Source of the DNA: Nemertoderma westbladi
Taxonomy: Eukaryota; Xenacoelomorpha; Nemertodermatida; Nemertodermatidae
Length of the DNA: 64,000 nucleotides
Direction of reading: 5' to 3'
Assembly (NCBI GenBank): GCA_032718475.1
Contig: JAUCBJ010007886.1
Span: 1-64,000 of the forward strand
Positions 49,788-59,985 of the stretch are shown here, one piece after another. Each line of letters starts with the position of its first letter. The first letter of the stretch is position 1. The notes beneath the pieces are model-generated. The model searched no databases. It was not told where the DNA came from and saw only the letters and a list, made by a program, of their open reading frames with translations. Both the position numbers and the translations under genes were made by a program.

Positions 49788-51175
49788 TCACTCGCTCACC
49801 TGCAAGGTGGTGCCTTACCAAGGCGCAATACAGATGAGTGATGTATCTAGGATGTTCTGTACGGTTCGATAATGGCCTATTTCTTACTTAACTGCGCCTT
49901 TTAGCCTAAATTATTACTAATTAATTCTGAAGCTAGTAAATGAGCGTAATTTACGATTTCTGTCCGTTACTTTTATTATGTTCTAGAATAACTTTCCTTG
50001 TGTTGCCATTATTTGTAACTTTCAGCCCTATTCTATTTATTTATCTATTTAATTTTGATTCTACTGTCCTACTACTTACTACTGCCTATGGATTATTCTA
50101 TTCTCTAATCCACATTCTGGCCTACTCTGTGGGCCTATGCAGTACAGCAGTATGCGTCGTGTGGCCACACGATTTACCCAGCTGTACTCATATGCCCCCC
50201 TCTCGCTACTAACTGCTAACTAATATCTATATCTTATATACCCCTTTTACCTCTTACTCTCTCTCTTCTAACTAACGGTACTACGTACCCTCTAACTCTA
50301 ATTCTAACTAACTAACGGTACTACGTACCCTCTAACTCTCCTCTAACTAACGGTACTACGTACCCTCTAACTCTTCTCTAACTAACTAACGGTACTTACG
50401 TACCCTCTAACTCTCTAACTAACTAGCGGTACTACGTACCCTCTAACTCTAACTAACTAGCGGTACTTACGTACCCTCTAACTCTCTAACTAACTAGCGG
50501 TACTTACGTACCCTCTAACTCTCTAACTAACTAGCGGTACTACGTACCCTCTAACTCTAACTAACTAGCGGTACTTGCGTACCCTCTAACTCTCTAACTA
50601 ACAAGCGGTACTTACGTACCCTCTAACTCTCTAACTAATTAGCGGTACTTACGTACCCTCTAACTCTCTAACTAACTAGCGGTACTTACGTACCCTCTAA
50701 CTCTCTAACTAACTAGCGGTACTTGCGTACCCTCTAACTCTCTAACTAACTAGCGGTACTTACGTACCCTCTAACTCTCTAACTAACTAGCGGTACTTGC
50801 GTACCCTCTAACTCTCTAACTAACTAGCGGTACTACGTACCCTCTAACTCTCTAACTAACTAGCGGTACTTACGTACCCTCTAACTCTCTAACTAACTAG
50901 CGGTACTTACGTACCCTCTAACTCTCTAACTAACTAGCGGTACTTGCGTACCCTCTAACTCTCTAACTAACTATCGGTACTACGTACCTCCTAACTAACT
51001 AACTAACTAGGTATTACGTACCTCTTAACTAACTTCTGCCTACTAACTGCGTACCTACTATGTACTTATTAATTTTATTTTTATTTTCTATTTTTTTGTG
51101 TGGGAAGGGCGTCTCGCCCTCAATCCCACCCCCCTCAGTCCAAATCTTGGACGACTAAACTCTTCTCTAACTCCA
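49788..51175. other. spacer between X1 and pol of element A
   Basis: Non-coding. 49800-50230 is AT-rich with no repeats. 50240-51010 is a tandem array (listed separately). A polypyrimidine-rich segment at 50200-50290 precedes the array. Confidence 0.6.
50240..51010. repeat. 34-38-bp tandem array with GGTAC...GTACC core
   Basis: About 20 units of the type CTAACTAACTAGCGGTACTT followed by ACGTACCCTCTAACTCT. Units vary by one or two CTAA/CT steps and by TACG/TGCG. Each unit carries a small palindrome, GGTAC(T)(T)ACGTACC. Local order shows runs of the same variant, as expected from recent unequal exchange. Confidence 0.95.
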
Positions 51176-54100
51176 CTAAGGTGCTCCTTCTAGCAGACAG
51201 CATTTCCCTACAGCTCTCCTGTAGGTTTTTCTGTCCTTTGCACCTATCTTACCACCTATCCGCACTTCTACCGATCGGACTCTTCCGTCCTCGTCGGAGT
51301 AAGTGCCTACAACTCTTGCTAACCGCCATTGGTTGTTGATGATAGTATCATCCGTAACGATTACGAGATCTCCCTCTCTTAACTCCCTATTTGGCTTCCT
51401 CCACTTACTCCTTTTATGGAGTGTGGGTAGGTATTCCTCGACCCACCTCCTCCAGTACTCTGCGCTTATTGCTTTAGCGACTTTCCAACTTTGGCGGGAG
51501 TGTATGTCATCTGGGTCTACACCCCGCATATCGATGGTCGCTGGCCTTTCCATCAGGAAATGGCTAGGCGTCAGCACGTCTAATGACTCAGGGTCATCAT
51601 TCTCCGGATATAGCGGTCTGCTATTAATGATCCCCTCGCACTTCGCAAGTACTCTCCGTAAGACGTCCTCAGTGACCATGTGGGTGTTCATTAGCTTCGT
51701 CATTAGACGCTTTGAACTGCCCACCAGTCTCTCGACGCATCCTAGTGTATGTGGTGCATACGGCGTCCTTCTCTCCCACTTTACTTGTCGTCGTCTCATG
51801 GCCGCCCTGACTTCCTCCCCTTCCAAGATGTCCAAGGCCTCTGCCATCTCACTCTCTGCGCCCACAAAGTTGGTGCCGTTGTCGCTGTATATCACTGCGA
51901 TCGTCCCACCTTTGCGGTCTCTAAACCTTTCTAAGGCATTAATGAATGCTGATGCGGTTGCATCTTGGGCGAGTTCTATCCTTACCGCCCGTGTGTTGTT
52001 GCATACGAAGATAATGCCGTAGCGTTTCTCCGTGTGTCGCATCACTTTGATCTTTATCGGCCCGAACATGTCCACACCGAAATGCGTAAATGGCGGGTCG
52101 TGTTGTCTTACCCTACTCGCCGGTAGTGGCGCCATCTCCTGTACGGCACGCTCCTTCTTCGCTCGTCGGCAGGTCTGGCACTGCCCCACTACCGCTTTTA
52201 CCTTCTTCCTCAGCTGTTTGACCCAATAGGTCCTCCTTATCTCTGTGAGGGTTCGGTTGGTGCCCCCATGTAATATCGATTTGTGGGAGTCCCAGATAAT
52301 CTGGTGGACTATTGGCGATCCTGTGGGAATGATGATGGGTTTCGGTGGTACGACTATGCTGTTGTTGTATCCCACCCTAGAATTCATTACTAGAATCCCG
52401 TCGTCATTGAGTTGTGGCGACAGCGTAATCAGCTCGCTGTCCCGTCGGAGGTGCTGTTGGTTACCGACGCGTTCCACCTCGTCGCCATAGTTCTTTCGTT
52501 GTTCATAGCGGATCACTGCCTTGGCCGCTCCTTCCAAATCTATGGTTGTCCTGATCTTCTTGTCCTTGCCAATTCCCGCAAGGAAATCCCCGAAGGCTCT
52601 CCAGTACGCCACTAGTTTCTTGGTCTTATACCAACTAGAACTGTAGCTGAGGAGTTTATCCGTCGGGTTATCGCACAGTTCTCGTCCTGGTTGCACGTCC
52701 CTAATCTCCCTCACCATCTGGGAGTATATCTCTTCTCCCTCTGAATCTCCCTCTTCTCCCTCTGACACTACTTCTGAGCCCGGGTCCACCTTTCTCATCG
52801 GCGGCCAGGCCTCCTTATCGCTCAGAAATTGTGGCCCATGTTGCCACAATACTTGCTTCTTCAAGAAAGTGTGGCGTACCACGCCCCTCGACAACAAGTC
52901 CGCTGGGTTCTCGTCTGTTGGGCAGTAGTGCCACCTTTCTAGTTCTGTGGTCGCCCTTATTTCGTCCACTCTATTTGCGACGAATATCGGGTATCTCGTC
53001 CTTTCGTTATGTAGCCAACCAAGCACTACCATGGAGTCCGTCCAATAGTGTGTCTCCACTATGTTGGGAATAGTGTCCACTAGGTAGGCTGTGGCTCTAA
53101 CTCCTAGTCTCGCAGCTGTCAATTCTACCTTGGGAACTGATGCTGAATCTGGCGGCGTTGACTTTGCTTTGCTAAAGGCTAGTCTGGGCTTATGAGCCCC
53201 CTTTCGTTGTACTAGATAGAGTGCCGCTCCGTACGCCTCCAACGACGCATCGGAGAACATGTGTAGGTCCAGATTCGTCATGTTCCCATCCGGGAAATAC
53301 ACTCGTGGCATGTTGTATGTTCCCATCTCCTCCAAGTCTCCTGTCCACTTGCTCCACTGTTTCTTGATTTCCTCTGGTACCTCTACGTCCCACTCATCTT
53401 TCAATTTGTATACTCTCTTGAGTATCTGTTTTCCTGTGACTAATAATGGGGATGCTAGGCTTAGGGGATCGTATATCCTTGCTATATACGATACATAGCC
53501 CCTCTTCGTGTGGATGTCTGCGCCCTCCTGGCTCAGCTGATACTTCAGTTCGTCTGTCTCCCTGTTCCACACGATTCCCAATGCTTTCTGTTGAGATTCT
53601 GTTCTCTTATTCGCCATGTCCTGCCCTTTGGCTGTTGTGGGATTGTCCATGGTCGATTCTGGTCTCCTGTCCTCTATCGCCTTAATAAATTCTTCCGAAC
53701 TGGATTGGAATTTGGCCAGGTTAAAGCCGGATCCTTTTAGAATGTCGCGAACCTCGCGCCCTGTGTCCAGTATCTCCTTAACCGTATTTCCAGACTCCAT
53801 TCCGTCGTCTACGTAGAAGCCGCGTCGAATCATATCGACGGCCCTACTGCTGTATCTATCTTCCTTCCCTTTCACTGTGTCTCTCACTGCCATAGTCGTC
53901 GTAAATGAAGACGACTTGGCCCCCATGTTCTGTACTACCATCTTATATGCCGGTATTATCGACGGTTCTTCCTCGCCGTTATACCATAAGAAGCGTTGAC
54001 TGTCGCTATCTTCTTCCGTTACACGGACTTGGTTGAACATGCCTTCTATGTCACACGTGAAGGCGTGTTTCCCATTTCTAAATCTAAGTAACACCTCTAT

Positions 54101-54200
54101 GCCCGAATTGTATATGTTTGGGGCTTCTAACAGGTAGTCGTTTAAGCATTTTCCGTCAGTCTTTGCCGATGCGTCGACTACTGTACGCGCTTTTGAAGAC
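51176..54200 (-). pseudogene. BEL/Pao pol of element A (partial RT, RNase H, integrase)
   Basis: Open for about 1005 codons. The recognisable start is VVDASAKTDG near 54190, the middle of the RT fingers, with a stop just upstream. Gag, protease and the first part of RT are absent. RT: YVDD at residues about 93-96 of the frame from 54094. RNase H: HYWTDSM. Integrase: zinc-binding H...H...CQTC near residues 625-660, catalytic D (GVDMFGP), D (YSDNGTNFVG) and E (LGCVERL). The C-terminus is typical of Pao/BEL integrases (KCCLLEGAP). No internal stop is visible, so loss is confined to the 5' side. Truncation may be due to insertion of element B. Confidence 0.85.
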
Positions 54201-55456
54201 CTTTAGCAGTTTAACCTGCCAAAATTTATATGTCTTTTGGTTTATAAATAGACTTTAGCATATGACAAGTATTTAATACTAATAAACACAACATTAGCCG
54301 AAGCCAGCCTAGTGCGCGTCCATTCACCCGCTGGATATACCCGGGAGACTGGATTCGGAGGGCTTAGATTTTATATTGCAGTGTAAGCTTACTGTATTAT
54401 TCGATTGATCGTTAATAAATAATTTCTGACAAATATTATTCACTTTCGGGAAATATTAACAGTTCCTTTAGGACGTGGCGCTCTATCTAGGTAAACAGAG
54501 ATATGACTTATACTAAACACAACGGTAAGTCGGTAAGGCTTATGATTCACGTATGAGGCGCATTCTTTAGGAAATGCTTAGTTATCAGCCACAATCACGC
54601 ACACTACCGGTAACGCACAATACTGCACAATAATCTGCCGACCATCAATGAATTTTATCATACATAAAGAGAACAGCAATTGACTCATGTAGTGCCTATC
54701 AAATAGCATTAAATCCACTACAAACCACGATAATATAAGTCGCAATCGCTATATGTAACCTGTCTCTCTAACCTGTAGTGTATCAAGAAAATTGGGAAAT
54801 TTGGGTTATTTATCGATGTTCTCCAAATAATAATATTCAACCAACTGATACAAATAATGACAACAGTAAATAGCAGTATAATAATGTATGTTGAACCGGG
54901 TTGTACCGCTGAGTTGTGTTGTGTTGATAACAGTTATACGTTCTATAATCTAAGCCTACTAATGTTTCTTCTAAAGTCTGAAACCAATTGACTCTAGAGC
55001 CGGTGTTCTTGGCCTAGATAGAAACAACAAAACTATAACACAGAAAACAGTAAGACAGTAAACTATAAGACTGAACACTCCTAGCACGATCTGTAGAATA
55101 TCTCCACATCAACAGTAAAAATCGCCCTGATTGGCTGTTAAGCTAAACAAAGAACCATGTGTCCAACGGCCGTTTCCATGCCAGCAACCAGCTGTTAGAT
55201 GTCGTAATCTGAATCATCAAGGCTACACTGTGCTAGAGGATTTGACGCATTGCGGGTTTTATGCCTTGCCATGTCCGCCAAAGCACACATATAGAAGAAT
55301 GACTTTTATGTCCGTTAAAACACCTATAACGGTACTTTGCGGGCAAGGGGACTGATTATATCCGCAAAAGCTTTTACACCGCTCCCAGAAAATGGGATTC
55401 AAGTCTATAAATATACAAAAATCACAGTTTCTAATATACGTAAATACTCTAAACAG
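54201..55456 (-). other. non-coding; possible 3' LTR of element B
   Basis: AT-rich, no gene. It begins where RT similarity of element A stops and ends at the last X2 reading frame of element B. Its position and size (about 1.25 kb) match the corresponding region of element A (46021-47235). No terminal TG...CA boundary could be fixed by eye. Confidence 0.3.
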
Positions 55457-55822
55457 TTAGTCTTTCTTGCGCGGACGGCGTTTACGCAGTTTTTTAAAGC
55501 TGGCCAGAGTCTTTTTCTCTTTGGGGCGAGCCACTTTACAAGGAGGGCTATAACTCCTGGGTGAAGGGTGCAATATGATTGCATCAGAGGGTGTAGGATT
55601 ATGGTCGGTGTATCCGCCAGTCGAAGTGCCGGGTTGATTGACATCAACGTCGGGGGAGAGAGGTCTAACGGCCTTGAGAGCGCGTTTTAGGACGGCCGAT
55701 CTTACGGGTCCTTTACGAGTGGTCTGAACGAGAGCCGTGGGTGGACCATAGGCAGTCAGAAACTTCCTGGGTTTAATGGTTCTTTCCAACTCGCGTTCGC
55801 GGGCTCGGTATTCGTAAGGCCG
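55457..55822 (-). pseudogene. protein X2, basic C-terminal part after a TGA
   Basis: It continues in the same frame as the preceding piece, immediately after a TGA CGG (TGA at 55825-55823). It starts with an Arg/Glu-rich stretch (YEYRARERELER) and ends in a very basic tail (KKLRKRRPRKKD), like the C-terminus of X1. The internal ATG at 55789 is probably not the real start. The same frame and related composition argue that the TGA is a nonsense mutation or a readthrough site, not a gene boundary. Confidence 0.55.
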
Positions 55823-56464
55823 TCAATATACTTCCTGTAACTCGGGGTGTGAGTTAACAAATAAGTCTCCATAGTCCGGATCCTGACGGATAAAATTGAT
55901 TAGGTTATATGAATGAAGGTCGCTAGGATTAACACTCCTGAGAAATTTGCGTACGAACTTGGTTGAAATACATTCTCCGACGCGCTTCAGTAGTTCGTAA
56001 CTCGATATGCGTGATTTCTGTTCGACAGAAGCGAATAGATAAGGATGGAACGCATAAACTCCTTCGTAAGCGCGTCCAGGATAATAACGATGGCGCGAAT
56101 CACAATGTAAATCAGCGTTCGCTTCCCAAGCTCTGATGTAACGTAGTGTGATCATTTCATCTACGCTTTCCAAATCGTGATTAAAAGGGCAATCGAAACT
56201 GGCGTGTCCCTTTAGTTGACAATGGTGACATTGAGTCATAAATTGAGGGCAAACCGCAAAAATGTGCAAGTTATTGAGTCTACAATATGCACAATAAATT
56301 TCCATCACCGGTTGTTCGTGGAAATAGGAACAGCGGACGTTTGTGTCCTTCAGTTTGTTGGTTGGGTCTAGGGCATTCGTCACAATAACACCAAAGACGT
56401 ACGTCCTGTAGAGGAAACGTGGGTGATCGTTCTCCAGTTTTGCAATATTCTTCCATTTGTTCAA
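55823..56464 (-). pseudogene. protein X2, zinc-knuckle part (BEL/Pao element B)
   Basis: Contains CAYCRLNNLHIFAVCP and CHHCQLKGHASFDCPF, with the second in CCHC arrangement. An acidic/Arg block and AFHPYLFAS follow. The order and spacing parallel the knuckle region of X1 (CLYCREPSHRMGACP, CPKCHFRGHYGRQC, then a D/E..R..AD block and F.W.FFLIN), so the two proteins appear homologous although diverged. It overlaps the upstream piece by 185 bp in a different frame. Confidence 0.6.
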
Positions 56465-57050
56465 AACTATCCGGGATAACAGGTAGTGGACGATCGGCGG
56501 TAAGATACATCATAGTGAAATAGAGCCGTTTGAGTTCTACCATGGGGTCATGATGTATACCTTGAGGATATAGAGTCTCGAGGTTCTGCTGACTGGCGAT
56601 GTTGAGATAGGTTTCTCCCAAAAATTCCAGGTAGTCGTTGAAGTCGATGCGTTTATCCGGTTCTTCAACGTTTTCTCTTTCCAGTCTGTTACGAATAGAA
56701 TTTTCGTGTTCTATTCTCGGTTTATCGTTACGACTCCGCTGGGTATGATATTTAAATAGAACCATTTCCCTTTCGGTGTCTACATCGTCTGTATCATGCA
56801 AGTCGATAGGATGGCCGGTAGTTAAGAAGTCCATATACGTACCATTACGATGCGTATAGCGAGCGGTGAATTTTCGATAGTCCAATTCATGCGTAAGTTG
56901 CTCTTGGGACATCGGCGGTTCGATATAACGACCATCATCCTCCGTAATGGTTGGATCAGCTTCACCGCGTATCAAGCTATCCACAAATGCTTGTAAAGGT
57001 AGAGTATATCGCTCCCTGATACCAAGATCATCTTCTATCAACTCCGTCAT
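56280..57050 (-). pseudogene. protein X2, N-terminal part
   Basis: A frame starting MTELIEDDLGIRERY at 57050. It is acidic, about 220 coherent residues, then probably joins the zinc-knuckle frame between about 56465 and 56350 by a frameshift. Its own continuation past that point loses resemblance to anything. The N-terminal fold is not recognised and does not visibly resemble that of X1. Confidence 0.5.
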
Positions 57051-58669
57051 ATCTGCTATTTGGGTTTATTAATATTATAAGGAGTTTATGTTTAGGCTAG
57101 CGGGCGTCGCTGCCTACCTCTCGTTGCCCCCGGACAGTGGGATTCTCAGCGCCGATGTACCGTCGTCGCGGTGTTTACACCAACATGTAGCAACAGCACG
57201 ACAACGATAACCGGCACAAGTCACTCCACTGTCCGTCCCAAAGGCTTGAATCCACTTTAGGTTCTTTCTATAGGAGAGTTGGGCTACTTTCACAATTGCG
57301 ACTAGCTACTGTAAACATACTTTAGCAGTAACATTCACCTATAAACGCACAAATTCCACACAACTGTCACCAATTGCACACATACAGGCCATTTGTCCGT
57401 TAGTCAGTGCCTTCCAGAATGTCACGTTATTACTGTGTATCCTTGGATACTAACAGTGTGCTATGTATTCTCTATGCTATGCAATGGGACAAGCTTTCTA
57501 TTGTTCTTTTAACTTGCTTCTAATTCTAGCGTGGGTGTTGCTATGGTGACATTATGGAAAGCTAGCGGTAGAATTAGGGTAATTCTCATGCATACAGATC
57601 TGGAATGCTATTTAATAGTAATTCTTTAATTGTCAATATCCTCTTTATACATGATTTTATTAAATTTTATCGGCTATTGACTATATGTTGGAGATTCTCG
57701 CACTCTAATACATTCAATAGGATGAATCTCCGCTCCCATGATCTATTAATTAATGGAATTTTGGGAATGTTATAAATTGCACAAAATGACAATTTATGAA
57801 ATTCATTTAAGATATGAATTTAAATTTATTCCCGTGAATTTTATTATTTGATGGTAAAATTGACACAATTTTATTCCAGAGCATGTCTGGGGACCTAGGA
57901 TCCTTAATTCTGTAAAATTGTCTTTTAAGAGTATCGGTAAGTGCTGCGATATCTTAATTGACTAGAAATTTTAAAGGATCTGAATTTTACAGATTTTAAT
58001 AAATATTAAATTAATATTTAAGATGGGCACTGATTTATTCCAGAACTTGTCTGGGGACGTTAACCACTGATTCTAGAATTTGTCTTTCAAGTATATCGGT
58101 GGGTGCCGCGATATCTTAATCGACTAGAATTACAGATGGTCAAAAGGTTTAACAGATTTATTTGCGTTTTACGCTACTGTTATAGGGACATCACGCTACT
58201 ATATGTATTATTTAATATAAAGTAGAAGAGCAATATCGCACGAAGCAATGTCAGTGTGAAGAGGCAAGTCGTTTCCAAGGTCTACCCAGAGCTTGGTTTA
58301 GCCGAGACACGAGGATCTGAACTTTGCATTCCTAATACTCTGCCTACCAATAATACTTAAATATAGTAGGAGCTTTATTGTACTTTAATAAGTACTGACA
58401 TGTCATCTTACATGTAGTCTCGTATTTATAATATAATACGGACAGTAAGGAAAAAGAAAGAATTATTTCTCGCCGTCATATTAAATATATTATGTGTAAT
58501 TACGTAATAAACACTAATATATTGCACTAACCTACTAAATAATCTAAAATAACATTCTACAAAATAAAATTAAATAAAACGATTATAATAAAGTACATAA
58601 TAACGTTCTCATATAAAAATATAATAAAAATAGATAGAATAATATAGTCATGCACCCACTCCAGACGTA
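57051..58669. other. spacer between X2 and integrase of element B
   Basis: Non-coding and AT-rich. 57868-58140 contains two diverged copies of a roughly 165-bp unit (listed separately). No splice sites or LTR ends could be assigned. Confidence 0.5.
57868..58140. repeat. two copies of a roughly 165-bp unit
   Basis: TTTATTCCAGA(G/A)C(A/T)TGTCTGGGGAC, then TCGGT(A/G)(A/G)GTGC(T/C)GCGATATC and TTAAT(T/C)GACTAGAA, occurs at about 57868 and again at about 58033, with moderate divergence. Confidence 0.8.
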
Positions 58670-59896
58670 TCACGTTGGGGAGTCCCTAGATGTTTGAGGA
58701 ATTAGGGAGGTGGTCGTGGGAAGAGTGTCTTGCCTTCCATAGTTTCCGGAGAGTTCTCTGTCTCTTTCCAGTAAACATAAACGACCAACTGGGCGGTTGA
58801 GTTGTTGCGTCTCAAAGATTATGCCTGGCTTCTTGAAGTTACGCCGCATGACGACGAGTTCTACCGAGCGTACTAAACCATCATCCGAGATGTGAGTCTC
58901 GATGATACGACCTGTCTGCCACCGTTTACGTGGAAGGTCTGAATCTACAATAAGCACCATATCTCCGGCGCTGACGTTTTCTTGCTGCGCAAACCACTTA
59001 GTTCGAAGTTGTAGCGTGGGCAGATAATGTTTCTCGAAATGGTCAGCGAAACGACGGGATAGCAACTGCATAAGTTGCCAAGTTCGACGGCAGTATTCGT
59101 CTCCGTCGGCAATCTCCGATCGTGGGAGCATGGCTACAGGTTTCTTCAGTAGGAAGTGCGCGGGTGTTAACGCTTCCAGGGAATCGGGACTCAATGAGAC
59201 TGGCATAAGCGGTCTCTCGTTGAGATAGGCAGCTATTTCCTCCATTAACGTCCGCAAAAGTTCGTCGGTGAGATACGCGCGGCATGGCACTATAAAGTGA
59301 AATGCGGTCTTGACACTTCTAATTAATCTCTCCCAACTTCCTCCCCACCAAGGGGCGTCGGCGGCGTTGAAGGTCCAGCTAGACGCTGTTATCCTTAGCT
59401 GATCGTCCACCTGTCTTTGGTTCCAGTCCTTCACGTAAGCCTGGATTTCGTTGTTGGCACCAATGAAGTTCGTTCCCTTATCCGATCTCATGGTATTACT
59501 AGTCCCGAAGCGAGCGATCTGTCGGCGTAAACTTAATACAAAGCTGTTGGTAGATAGATCGTTCACCATATCGAGATGGATGGCTCTACAAGTCATGCAT
59601 ACGAAGATGACACACCATCTCTTGACTATAGTCCTAGCACGATATACTTCAATAGGGCCAAATAAATCTACACCAGTATTAGTAAAAGGTGGTTCATAGA
59701 AGCTTACTCGTTCCCTAGGTAATTCTGCCTCTCGCTGTGTTAAAGGCCTACTGAATGCTTTCCTACAGGGTATGCAGTTCCTAAGAACTTGGTTCAGAGC
59801 TCTACGGGGTTTATCAAAATAATAGCGAGTTCGAATTTCGCTAAGAACTCGTTCTCTACCAGCATGATAAAGTTTACTGTGAACATCTACAATCAT
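58670..59896 (-). CDS. BEL/Pao integrase of element B
   Basis: 408 codons. The zinc-binding domain has H-H-C-C (KLYHAGRERVL...CIPC). The core has D (NTGVDLFGP), D (RSDKGTNFIG) and E (WWGGSWERL), followed by the family's SLEALTPAHFL block and a C-terminal VGRLCLLE block. It integrates retroelement cDNA. The frame extends upstream of the first ATG-like codon, with residues RWVIRVGGRLTNAP encoded up to about 59992. It was originally continuous with the preceding Gag-Pol frame, and a single frameshift near 59990-60005 separates them. Confidence 0.9.
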   Translation of the reverse strand: MIVDVHSKLYHAGRERVLSEIRTRYYFDKPRRALNQVLRNCIPCRKAFSRPLTQREAELPRERVSFYEPPFTNTGVDLFGPIEVYRARTIVKRWCVIFVCMTCRAIHLDMVNDLSTNSFVLSLRRQIARFGTSNTMRSDKGTNFIGANNEIQAYVKDWNQRQVDDQLRITASSWTFNAADAPWWGGSWERLIRSVKTAFHFIVPCRAYLTDELLRTLMEEIAAYLNERPLMPVSLSPDSLEALTPAHFLLKKPVAMLPRSEIADGDEYCRRTWQLMQLLSRRFADHFEKHYLPTLQLRTKWFAQQENVSAGDMVLIVDSDLPRKRWQTGRIIETHISDDGLVRSVELVVMRRNFKKPGIIFETQQLNRPVGRLCLLERDRELSGNYGRQDTLPTTTSLIPQTSRDSPT

Positions 59897-59985
59897 CTTG
59901 ATTTGTACTTCAAGATTTCTAATGAGTATGGGGAATTTAGTGTCAAAGGATAATGGCGCATTGGTGAGCCTTCCTCCAACACGTA

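Noticed and set aside
51303-53816. Plus-strand open frames opposite the element A pol
   Set aside because: Antisense shadows of RT/integrase sequence, whose minus-strand motifs are unambiguous.
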